DNA of 56,495 bases from Candidatus Caldisaccharidevorator malaysiensis (GTDB lineage: Bacteria; Armatimonadota; Fervidibacteria; Fervidibacterales; Fervidibacteraceae). Position 1 is the first letter of the stretch. Every line of letters begins with the position of its first letter. The stretch spans positions 1 to 56,495 of the forward strand of contig JANXBO010000002.1 of the NCBI GenBank assembly GCA_025057575.1, given 5' to 3'. The position numbers and the translations under genes were made by a program. A model generated the notes under the pieces. It was given only the letters and a program-made list of their open reading frames with translations, ran no database searches and was not told where the DNA came from. Positions 1 to 7,603 of the stretch are shown here, piece by piece.

Positions 1-801
1 AAACACACCATCCAACCCATATTCACCTTGCAAAAACACACTGGCAGGTAAAAGGCGTTTCTTATCCCGAACAATCGCCTCCACCATCTCTGCTGTGGCA
101 GCGCCAGGCGCATAGTAGGCACTTCCCGTCTTCAACAGTTGGACGATCTCCGTCCCAGCGACTCGGGTCCTTTGGTTGATCCTGTCAATTGCCTCAGGGG
201 AAAGGAGTTCGGTAATTGGGACGCCGCCAACGGTGGTATAACGGGGAAGGGGAACCATTTGATCACCGTGCGACCCCAAGACCATTGCCTGAACATCTTT
301 AACGGAGACACCCAATTCCAAAGCAACGAAATACCGCATTCTAATGGAGTCTAACACACCCGCTTGACCCATCACCCGATGACGAGGGAAACCGGTGATG
401 GTCCAGCAGACTTGGGTCATCACATCCAAAGGATTGGTGACAACGATGACGATAGAATCAGGTGCCTGCTCTACGATGTGACGGGAAATGCTCTCTACGA
501 TGCCGGCATTGGTCATCAGCAAATCCATTCGGGTCATCCCGGGTTTTCTCGCCACTCCGGCAGTGATCACTACGACATCGGAGTTTTTGATGGCGGAAAA
601 GTCGTTGGTTTTGCCGACGAGGGGACTGTCAAAGCCATCCAAGGGCGACGACTCCGCCATATCCAGCGCTTTGCCCTCGGCAACAAACTCCACCACGTCC
701 ACCAAGACAATTTCGCCCAGTTCCTTTTGGGCTAATTTCAACGCACAAGCCGATCCGACCATTCCCGCTCCGACGACGGCGATCTTTGCCTTCCCGAGCA
801 T
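1..801 (-). CDS. mdh: Malate dehydrogenase (LDH-like type), 3' end off the window
   Basis: NAD-dependent oxidation of malate to oxaloacetate in the cytoplasm (TCA cycle). Only the first 267 residues are inside the window. The N-terminus has the Rossmann motif GAGMVGS (11-17) and Asp35, which should hold the NAD ribose. The substrate loop RKPGMTR (85-91) carries two arginines, DSIRMR (151-156) gives the catalytic Asp and a third Arg, and GSHGDQMVP has the catalytic His178. This pattern fits the LDH-like malate dehydrogenases; Arg85 argues for malate rather than lactate. The ATG at 801 follows an AAAGAGGTGA ribosome site. The secreted PQQ-type gene lies upstream on the same strand, 143 bases away, and sucD, another TCA gene, is nearby on the other strand. 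Family assignment is firm; malate over lactate specificity is inferred from the residues. Confidence 0.93.
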   Translation of the reverse strand, partial: MLGKAKIAVVGAGMVGSACALKLAQKELGEIVLVDVVEFVAEGKALDMAESSPLDGFDSPLVGKTNDFSAIKNSDVVVITAGVARKPGMTRMDLLMTNAGIVESISRHIVEQAPDSIVIVVTNPLDVMTQVCWTITGFPRHRVMGQAGVLDSIRMRYFVALELGVSVKDVQAMVLGSHGDQMVPLPRYTTVGGVPITELLSPEAIDRINQRTRVAGTEIVQLLKTGSAYYAPGAATAEMVEAIVRDKKRLLPASVFLQGEYGLDGVF

Positions 802-944
802 CCCGAGATCACCTCTTTCCCATTGTAGCGGTCTCCTTAAGACAATGCATCTTCCTCTTGTTAAAGCCAGAAGGGTTTTTCCCTTTTTACCAATGACGAG
901 TTAGCGGCTGTCTCTTTTGCATTGGGATGGGCTGTTGGTCTGGC

Positions 945-3530
945 TTACCGTCCCGTTTCCAGGACCAAACTCACCTTGATGATGTGGCAAAGGTCGGCGG
1001 GGCAAAAAGCAAGATCCCAACGCTTTTTCAGTTCCTCCTTGTTTGCTTTAAGGACAAAGGCAAGGAAGCGAAACGCACTGAGGGCGAAATCAGGGGGATC
1101 TATAAAGTTCTCGCCATAGTGAATCTGTCGCTCCCCGCCCACGATGTGCCAAGTCGGACAGAGGGCAGAAAATACACTCCAGACTTTTTGCACCGGCTCA
1201 AAAGAGTGTTGAAGAAGGAGGGCTGCTGTTGGAGGGTTGACATCGGCAAAGAGACTCCATCGCGCCCGATGAGGGCGAACGGCGACTAAAAAGGGTTCTC
1301 CCCACGCAATCCTCTGGTCCCACTCTTGGATCCCAGAAAAGACCCGCAGCCGAGATTCTTCCCCTGCTTTTTTCCAGACCGATATGAGAGTCTCGGTCCA
1401 TCGTTGAAGGTGTCCGTCTATCTCGGACGCCGAAAGTCCCGGCACCGAGTCCTTTAGTTCTTTTAATGCAACCAATGAGTTGATATAGCGATTCATAAAG
1501 AGAAGGTCCTTAGCGGAATGCGGTCTAACACTGGCAACGAACTGTTGAAAGGATTGGGCTATAAACGGTTGCACCATATCCAAGAGTTGACGGTCATTGG
1601 ATCGGCGGACAAAAAGGGAGACAGCATAGAAATTCCCAAAGGGATGGGGTCGTTCCCCTGGACTTTGCTTTATTAACTCGTCAGGTAACCAGAAGTGCTC
1701 CCTTCGTTGACCCCGACTCAGCTCCAACCAACAAGTTGCGTTCAATGGATTGTGCTTCTGGACCAGTTCTGCGACGAAGGCGAGGACTTCCTTCTTGAGG
1801 GATGCCGAAAGGTGAGGGAAAGCCCATGCGAGAGCCTCTATTAGGTCGGCGCTGTTATCGTAAAGGAGCCATCGTCCCGCCAATCCGGGCTCTATGATCA
1901 AGGGTGCCCAGTTGTTGGTGATCAGCTGCCGGACCCCTTCCTCCAGTTCCTCCCGCAATGTTTGGTCGGAAGGTAAGGAGACAGGTGCTGTGGAAACGGT
2001 TTTAAAGTTTTGAAGTTCCCATCCGATGTCCGGTGCGGGAGAGGAGGCGTCGGGCGACAGGCACAAGATCCGGCTACCGGTGATCCAATAGATTCGGTCC
2101 TTGACGATCGCGACGCCCCCACGGGCGGGACCGTGCCATTCATTCTGTGCCCAGGGCAGATTCCGAAAGCCTCCCCAACTGTCCCGGTCGCCCCAGAGGG
2201 TCCAAAGAGAGCCTGAATCCAGATCGAAAGCGCTGAGCGTTCCCTGATGGACGAACAAGAGGGTTCTGCCCACGACCTGGATGTTTTGGGCTTCGTCGGC
2301 GGTCCCCCAGAAGGTGTTCCAGGGCGGCTGGCGACCGTGCCGATGGAAAAAAGGCTGGATTTTTGATGTAAAAATGTCCAAGGCACCAATGCCGATTAAG
2401 GGAGCAACCCCCAAAGTCCAGTTGCCGTAAGCGCTCCGGTGAAAAGTGATCACCGTGCCCTCGGGGGAAACGACGGGGAGGGCTGCCACACCCTGGCATC
2501 CGCCCGTCCACAAAACAGGTGCCGTCGGACCCTCCTTCCCCGTTTCCCGATCAAAAATGAAAAAGGAACGGGCAAGAGGGGTCTTTTTGAGGTAAGCCAC
2601 AATCGCCTCCTGCTCTTTAGACCACAATTCCGGCGATCCGGCAGACTCTTCACTTCTCACCCAAGCGTCTATATTTCGCCAGTCGGAGTCATCTACACCC
2701 GCTAAGCGGCACAAAAAGGACCGGTCATCTCCGTGCCGATGTCCCATCTCAACGGCGGGGTTGGTCCGCACGATCACCCATCGTCCCGAAGAACCATTAA
2801 CCACAACAGGGTAATAGTCCCTTGCCGATTGACCGAACAGTTTGGGCGATTTCCATAAGAGACGACCTGATCGTTGGTCCCAGCCGTAAAGGTGAAGGGT
2901 CTCGTCCGTTGCGAAAACCCGCTGCGAGTCGGCAGCTGCCGTCTGCATAATGGGACCGTCGCAGGAAAAGGACCACTCTACTTTTCCATTTTTGAGGTGG
3001 AGACATAGAAAAAGACCCGAGCGGCTACCGATGAAAATTCTCTCGTTAACGATGCAGGGGGAGGTGGCAAATCCGCCTGCAATCGGAGAAGTCATCCACT
3101 TAATTTGCCCCGTTTTGCTGTCCAGGCAGTAGACCCGACCATCGGTGCCTCCGATCACGACCCGACCGTCGGCGTAAGCAGGAGAGTGAAGGAAAGCCCC
3201 TTGGATGACAAAAGCCCACACGGGCTCCCCCGATTCGTCCCTCAAGGCATAGAGACGCCCATTATGGGTGGCAACGAACACGAGCCCTTCGGCGACGATC
3301 GGTTCCACTGCAGTGCCGATCCGTTCATCTTTGAAATGACGGACCCAGGCAGTGTTGTAGCGTTGATGAATGATCCCCTTCCGGTAACCCGTTCGGGCAG
3401 GATCCCCTCGGATCGTCGCCCAATCGTCCGATGCCACCGAGCAACTGATCAACAAGTGCACCAAGAGAAGGGACCAACTCCTCATCTCTTTTTTTACTAT
3501 GTCCCGTCCCTCTTCCAAAAGCCCCTGCAA
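945..3530 (-). CDS. Secreted PQQ-type beta-propeller repeat protein
   Basis: A protein of about 860 residues. Residues 16-34 form a signal peptide (MRSWSLLLVHLL...), so it is exported. From about residue 40 to 330 there are repeated strands of the type 'GRVYCLDSKTGQIKW' and 'GLFLCLHLKNGKVEW', typical of PQQ-like (quinoprotein) beta-propellers, and more blades follow to about 500. The last 350 residues are mainly helical and I do not recognise them. No enzyme active site is evident; such propellers are often scaffolds and do not necessarily bind PQQ. The start is uncertain: TTG at 3530 has a strong AAAGGAGG site nine bases upstream, while ATG at 3485 would place the signal peptide exactly at the N-terminus. 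It runs divergently from sucD. Confidence 0.8.
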   Translation of the reverse strand: MQGLLEEGRDIVKKEMRSWSLLLVHLLISCSVASDDWATIRGDPARTGYRKGIIHQRYNTAWVRHFKDERIGTAVEPIVAEGLVFVATHNGRLYALRDESGEPVWAFVIQGAFLHSPAYADGRVVIGGTDGRVYCLDSKTGQIKWMTSPIAGGFATSPCIVNERIFIGSRSGLFLCLHLKNGKVEWSFSCDGPIMQTAAADSQRVFATDETLHLYGWDQRSGRLLWKSPKLFGQSARDYYPVVVNGSSGRWVIVRTNPAVEMGHRHGDDRSFLCRLAGVDDSDWRNIDAWVRSEESAGSPELWSKEQEAIVAYLKKTPLARSFFIFDRETGKEGPTAPVLWTGGCQGVAALPVVSPEGTVITFHRSAYGNWTLGVAPLIGIGALDIFTSKIQPFFHRHGRQPPWNTFWGTADEAQNIQVVGRTLLFVHQGTLSAFDLDSGSLWTLWGDRDSWGGFRNLPWAQNEWHGPARGGVAIVKDRIYWITGSRILCLSPDASSPAPDIGWELQNFKTVSTAPVSLPSDQTLREELEEGVRQLITNNWAPLIIEPGLAGRWLLYDNSADLIEALAWAFPHLSASLKKEVLAFVAELVQKHNPLNATCWLELSRGQRREHFWLPDELIKQSPGERPHPFGNFYAVSLFVRRSNDRQLLDMVQPFIAQSFQQFVASVRPHSAKDLLFMNRYINSLVALKELKDSVPGLSASEIDGHLQRWTETLISVWKKAGEESRLRVFSGIQEWDQRIAWGEPFLVAVRPHRARWSLFADVNPPTAALLLQHSFEPVQKVWSVFSALCPTWHIVGGERQIHYGENFIDPPDFALSAFRFLAFVLKANKEELKKRWDLAFCPADLCHIIKVSLVLETGR

Positions 3531-3592
3531 AGCGCTGACCCTCCTTTGGCATTGATAGACTTAGTTTTGAAAAGGAAAGGTCAGGTGGAAGG

Positions 3593-4474
3593 ATGGCAAT
3601 TCTTGTTAACAAAGAGACCAGGGTATTGGTTCAAGGAATTACGGGGCGCGAAGGTGCTTTCCACAGCCGGCTGATGGTGGAATACGGAACAAAAATTGTC
3701 GCGGGGGTGACTCCCGGACGGGGTGGTCAGTCGGTTGATGGTATTCCCGTTTTTGACAGCGTGGAGGAAGCCATTGCCGCAGTGGGTCCCGTTGATGTCT
3801 CGGTTCTGTTCGTCCCCGCGCCGTTCGCTGCGGATGCCATTTTGGAAGCCCTGGACGCTGGCATTAAAGGTATGGTCATCATTACCGAAGGCATTCCCGT
3901 GCAGGATATGTTGAAGGTCACCAGAGCCTTTGAAGTGGCGGGTCCAGACCATTGGTTTATCGGACCCAATTGCCCGGGCATCATCACTCCCGGTCAATGC
4001 AAGATCGGGATTATGCCGGCACAGGTTTTTCTGCCCGGTCCGATCGGTGTCATTTCCCGGTCGGGGACGCTGACTTACGAAGTCGTGGCTCAATTGACGA
4101 GGGCGGGGTTGGGTCAGAGCACTTGCGTGGGGATCGGAGGCGATCCGATCGTCGGTCTTGACTTCGTAGAGGTCCTCCGACTTTTCCATCAGGATCCGGA
4201 AACGGAGGCGGTCGTCCTCATAGGGGAAATCGGGGGCACTGATGAGGAAGAGGCAGCGGACTACATTAGGAGAGAAATGAAAAAGCCCGTCGTCGCTTTT
4301 GTCGCCGGCAAAACAGCACCGGAGGGAAAACGAATGGGGCACGCCGGCGCCATCATAATGGGGCGAATGGGAACGGCTCAAAGCAAGATTGATGCCTTTA
4401 CGGCAGCCGGCGTTCCCGTCGCCGAAATGCCCGATCAGATACCCCATCTGGTCCAAAAAGCCCTCCGGCAATGA
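3593..4474 (+). CDS. sucD: Succinyl-CoA synthetase alpha subunit
   Basis: Alpha subunit of succinate-CoA ligase, which makes ATP or GTP from succinyl-CoA in the TCA cycle together with the beta subunit SucC. The CoA-binding Rossmann segment [13 protein letters not shown] (13-25), the GPNCPGII motif (124-131), SRSGTLTYE (155-163) and the phosphorylated active-site His250 in [10 protein letters not shown] are all present. At 293 residues it is the usual length. The start ATG follows AGGTGGAAGG. SucC normally precedes SucD in one operon. Here the upstream neighbour is a divergent gene and the downstream neighbour is convergent, so the subunit partner must be encoded elsewhere. Confidence 0.95.
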   Translation: MAILVNKETRVLVQGITGREGAFHSRLMVEYGTKIVAGVTPGRGGQSVDGIPVFDSVEEAIAAVGPVDVSVLFVPAPFAADAILEALDAGIKGMVIITEGIPVQDMLKVTRAFEVAGPDHWFIGPNCPGIITPGQCKIGIMPAQVFLPGPIGVISRSGTLTYEVVAQLTRAGLGQSTCVGIGGDPIVGLDFVEVLRLFHQDPETEAVVLIGEIGGTDEEEAADYIRREMKKPVVAFVAGKTAPEGKRMGHAGAIIMGRMGTAQSKIDAFTAAGVPVAEMPDQIPHLVQKALRQ

Positions 4475-4544
4475 CCATATGATCGTGACCGCTCAAATTC
4501 ACACCACATCAAATTTCAAAAACCCTTCCCAAAAGTCGGTCAGT

Positions 4545-4562
4545 AAAAATTGCCCTTGGCAA
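4545..4562 (-). terminator. Possible intrinsic terminator after the M48 peptidase
   Basis: Read on the minus strand, TTGCC-AAG-GGCAA forms a 5-bp hairpin followed at once by TTTTT. It begins five bases past the stop of the M48 peptidase gene (4567). The stem is short, so strength is doubtful, but position and orientation fit. It would separate that gene from the convergent sucD. Confidence 0.45.
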
Positions 4563-4566
4563 CGGC

Positions 4567-5820
4567 TCACTCTTTTTCTTTCCAACCAGCAAGGTGAAGG
4601 GGATAGTGCCTTTGAATGGATGGGTTGCAAAAAACTGCTCGCCGATCGTCAGGGTTGTTGTTTTCGGAAAGAAAAGGCGGGCGCGATTCCAAAAGGCTTT
4701 GGACGATAAATTTGGCTAATCTCGGCACCGTCAGGGAGCGGATATGAGAGGAGAGGGCTTGCACAAGGTCTTCTCCCTCTCTTGTAGAGAGGACCAATTT
4801 CTCTTGAGACGCTGTGAGGACTGTTTCGGAGCGGGGATCGGAAAGAATCCATTCCATTTTGAAAACCCATTGGTGCCATCCCGTTAAAGAGGGTAAGGGA
4901 AAGGATTGAGCCTGGTGGAGAACAAAACGGAGAGAGACTAATTGGGCTCTGTAGCGCTGCCAAGGGCGGACGAAAACAAAAGGGGCGTTAATTTTGCTTG
5001 TCTGATCTTGAAGGGCGGACCAGAGAAGCCGGTCAGCTTGCGAAAAACTTCGGGACCAAAAAGACGATAATTCTTTTGGGACCGAGGGATCACAATGCCA
5101 TTGAAGGCTAAGAAAAATCTCTGTCGGTATGGTCTGAGGACGCTTGAGGTCAGCCAGAGGGGTGGTTTTGGTCATCCATTTGCGAACCTGGGCAGCAACG
5201 ATGTTGAGTCGCTCGTTGACGAAGGGATGAGAGCGAAACCAACTCAGAAAGCCGGATTGCTTTTCCAGCCGCTTCAAGCAGGTGAGGGCTGCTGTGGGGC
5301 GAAAGCCGGCTAACGCCATCAGCCGGACCGCCTCTTCATCAGCTTCCCTCTCCCGTTCCCTGCTATAGTAACTGGAAAGGGCTTTGAAAATCCATTCCAG
5401 TGCGGTGCCCACGATGGTCCCCCCAATGCCCCTTTCCAACTCGGTCCGGATTCTGTCTAAACGGGTAGGGTTAGATTCTCGGTCTCTGGGATGTCCTTTA
5501 AGGAAGTGGACCAACTCGTGCGCCAAAACGAAAGCCATTTGGTCCGAGTCGTCCAGTTGTTCCAAGAGTCCCTCCGTCACAATGATGGAGCCATCTTCCG
5601 AAACGAACGCATTGGCTTCCTGGATCGGAAGGATGAGGACACTCTTAAAGGAGACGGAGGCTCCCGAAACTTCTGTCAGCCTTTTGGCAATAGCCGTTAG
5701 ATGCCAGTCCTCGTAACAGAAGGATGACCAATCCGATGCCGTTGCCTGACCAATGACGATCAACACCAAAATGACGGTGACGAGAGCGGCAAACCCGTTA
5801 CCCTTGGAGACGGCTTTCAT
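4567..5820 (-). CDS. Exported M48 family zinc metallopeptidase (BepA/Oma1-like)
   Basis: Zinc-dependent endopeptidase of family M48. Residues 10-28 are a hydrophobic signal or anchor segment, so the enzyme acts in the envelope. The HELVH zinc-binding and catalytic motif is at 101-105. The third-ligand region EREAD (157-161) follows with the spacing usual for M48. The first half resembles periplasmic BepA/YfgC-type proteases with the typical 'HPFVNERL' signature. The last 200 residues match nothing I recognise and no TPR pattern is clear. At 417 residues it is longer than a bare M48 domain. There is no Shine-Dalgarno; a TGTTAGAAT element sits 8-16 bases upstream of the ATG, so the message may be leaderless. 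It is divergent from the metallo-beta-lactamase-fold gene. Confidence 0.85.
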   Translation of the reverse strand: MKAVSKGNGFAALVTVILVLIVIGQATASDWSSFCYEDWHLTAIAKRLTEVSGASVSFKSVLILPIQEANAFVSEDGSIIVTEGLLEQLDDSDQMAFVLAHELVHFLKGHPRDRESNPTRLDRIRTELERGIGGTIVGTALEWIFKALSSYYSREREREADEEAVRLMALAGFRPTAALTCLKRLEKQSGFLSWFRSHPFVNERLNIVAAQVRKWMTKTTPLADLKRPQTIPTEIFLSLQWHCDPSVPKELSSFWSRSFSQADRLLWSALQDQTSKINAPFVFVRPWQRYRAQLVSLRFVLHQAQSFPLPSLTGWHQWVFKMEWILSDPRSETVLTASQEKLVLSTREGEDLVQALSSHIRSLTVPRLAKFIVQSLLESRPPFLSENNNPDDRRAVFCNPSIQRHYPLHLAGWKEKE

Positions 5821-5827
5821 CGTTACA

Positions 5828-5836
5828 ATTCTAACA
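5828..5836 (-). promoter_or_regulatory. Extended -10 promoter, M48 peptidase (possible leaderless start)
   Basis: On the minus strand TGT-TAGAAT fits the extended -10 form TGn-TAnnnT. No good -35 lies 17 bases upstream. Transcription would begin about 7 bases downstream, almost on the ATG at 5820, and there is no Shine-Dalgarno. This points to a leaderless mRNA, which is inference from spacing only. Confidence 0.4.
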
Positions 5837-5892
5837 CCCAGAGGTCGGTCGGGAGGGGTTTGCCAATTGGCAAAGAGGAGAGCGACGGAGAA

Positions 5893-6780
5893 ATGATCCG
5901 TTTTCTACTTTTAGGAACGGGTTCGGCGGACTTATACCCATCGCCCTGGTGCGCCTGTGACTACTGTGCTCGGGCGAGAGAGCAAGAGCCTTATGAGTTT
6001 CGAGGCTTTTCCTGCGCCCTTTTATACCCCGATGTCCTGATAGACTGTCCTCCGGACTTGCCCCACCTCGCTTTTCGGGCTGGAGTGGAACTTTACAAGG
6101 TGAACCATCTTTTGATTACTCACTCCCATCACGATCATTTCAGCCCTCAGGTCCTTCTTCTCCGACGGTCCGTCATCTGGGCACAGAAAGGGACAATCCC
6201 AGAGAGCCTCTTCGTTCCCCAATTGACCTCCTTGACGGTCTACGGTAACGGTCCCGTTACCGATCAGTGCCGAAACTTTTTAAAAGAAGAGGCAAGCAAA
6301 TGGGACCTGAAGATAGACGTGAAGAGGCTAAAGCCTTTTGAACCCGTTTCTTTAGATGCCCGGACCGTCTGTCATCCTCTTTTGGCTGCCCACCGGACCG
6401 CTTTTTCATCCGAAGAATGCTTTCTCTACGTTCTGGAGAGAGACGGAAAAACGATCCTTTATGCAGCGGACACGGGATGGCTACCGGAAGCAACTTGGGA
6501 ATACCTTCGGCAATTTTCCCTGGATTTAGTCGTGGTGGACGCCACTTACGGAATGGCGCCGGCAACGGACGCTCATCTCAACATCTCGGAAGCCTGCCGG
6601 CTCCGGGCAACTTTCCTCAACAACGGGCTGATGAAGGAGGACAGTCTTTTTGTGCTGACCCACCTATCGCCCCACTGGACCCCTCCCCACCGCCTTTTAG
6701 CACCGGCATTAGAGAAGGAAGGTGTGATGGCTGGCAGGGATGGGCTGTGGCTGACCATCGGCGATCGCCCAAACTCATAA
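5893..6780 (+). CDS. Metallo-beta-lactamase-fold hydrolase, PhnP-like
   Basis: Cytoplasmic metal-dependent hydrolase. The opening GTGSADLYPSPWCACDYC has a glycine-rich turn and Cys20, Cys22 and Cys25, as in PhnP-type phosphodiesterases that hold a structural zinc. The metal site is THSHHDH (76-82). Downstream aspartates lie in 'YAADTGW' and 'VVVDATYG', and 'VLTHLSPH' provides a later histidine. Length (295) fits the PhnP/ribonuclease Z-like group; the substrate cannot be told from sequence. ATG 5893 is preferred over an in-frame TTG at 5860, because GAGGAG lies upstream of the ATG and it starts right at the beta strand MIRFLLLGTG. The MlaF-like gene follows after 10 bases, so they probably share a transcript. 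Confidence 0.82.
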   Translation: MIRFLLLGTGSADLYPSPWCACDYCARAREQEPYEFRGFSCALLYPDVLIDCPPDLPHLAFRAGVELYKVNHLLITHSHHDHFSPQVLLLRRSVIWAQKGTIPESLFVPQLTSLTVYGNGPVTDQCRNFLKEEASKWDLKIDVKRLKPFEPVSLDARTVCHPLLAAHRTAFSSEECFLYVLERDGKTILYAADTGWLPEATWEYLRQFSLDLVVVDATYGMAPATDAHLNISEACRLRATFLNNGLMKEDSLFVLTHLSPHWTPPHRLLAPALEKEGVMAGRDGLWLTIGDRPNS

Positions 6781-6790
6781 CGGTCGGCTT

Positions 6791-7573
6791 GTGAAGACAA
6801 TGCACGATCCTCTCGTGGAACTTAACGATATTTATTGTCGCTTGGGCACGAAAGAAGTCTTTACTGGTCTCAGTTTGCGGGTCAACAGAGGGGAAATCCT
6901 CTCCGTTGTCGGTGTTTCCGGAGTCGGAAAAAGCACCCTACTAAAAGTGATCAGCCGCTTAGTGCCGGTGCAACAGGGGATCGTTCGCGTCTTTGGTCTG
7001 GACCTGTCCACTTTGGCGGAGGACGAGTGTAATCAAAGGGTTCGGTCCCGAATCGGGTTTGTGTTTCAAAGCGGTGCCCTCTTTGACTGGATGACAGTAG
7101 AGGACAATGTGATCTTCCCATTAATCTACGGCGTCCGATCCGACGCTACTGGTCTGACAAAAGCCAGGGAAAGAGCCCGCCAGTTGCTGAGAGTCGTTAA
7201 AATGGAGGGCACCGAGCACCACCAACCCGATCAACATTCCGGAGGAATGAAAAAGAGAGTCGCCATCGCTCGGGCGCTCATCACCCAACCGGATTTGATC
7301 CTCTACGACGAGCCCACCAGCGGTCTGGATCCGGTGATGGGGGCGATCATTGACGATTTGATCGTCCAAATGAGGGACCAATTTGGGGTGACGGAAATCG
7401 TTGTGACCCACGACCTTGCCGCTGCCCGGCGTTTTTCCGATCGGATTGCGATGCTCCATAACGGCAGGATCATCGCTGTTGCGGACCCAGAAAACTTCCT
7501 CCGACTAAAGGACCCCGTGGTGCAACAGTTCGTCAGGGGCGAAGGTTACGGACCTCTTACGGCCAACCTTTAG
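6791..7573 (+). CDS. MlaF-type ABC transporter ATP-binding protein
   Basis: ATPase of an MCE-type (Mla-like) phospholipid transporter, working at the inner membrane face with a permease (MlaE) and MlaD. Walker A is GVSGVGKST (41-49). The Q-loop VFQSGALFDWMTVEDNV is the hallmark of the MlaF/Ttg2A group. The signature SGGMKKRVAIARAL, Walker B LILYDEPTSGLDP and switch His in VVTHD are intact. GTG at 6791 is taken as the start; ATG at 6800 is an in-frame alternative, and neither has a good ribosome site. The MlaD-like gene follows after 30 bases, confirming the system. No MlaE permease gene is in the window, although in most genomes it directly precedes this gene. Confidence 0.9.
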   Translation: MKTMHDPLVELNDIYCRLGTKEVFTGLSLRVNRGEILSVVGVSGVGKSTLLKVISRLVPVQQGIVRVFGLDLSTLAEDECNQRVRSRIGFVFQSGALFDWMTVEDNVIFPLIYGVRSDATGLTKARERARQLLRVVKMEGTEHHQPDQHSGGMKKRVAIARALITQPDLILYDEPTSGLDPVMGAIIDDLIVQMRDQFGVTEIVVTHDLAAARRFSDRIAMLHNGRIIAVADPENFLRLKDPVVQQFVRGEGYGPLTANL

Positions 7574-7603
7574 AAGGCTTATTAGGGGAAAGGAGTGATG
7601 GTG

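Noticed and set aside
822-827. TACAAT upstream of mdh on the minus strand as a promoter
   Set aside because: No TGn extension and no -35 at 16-18 bases, so it may be chance.
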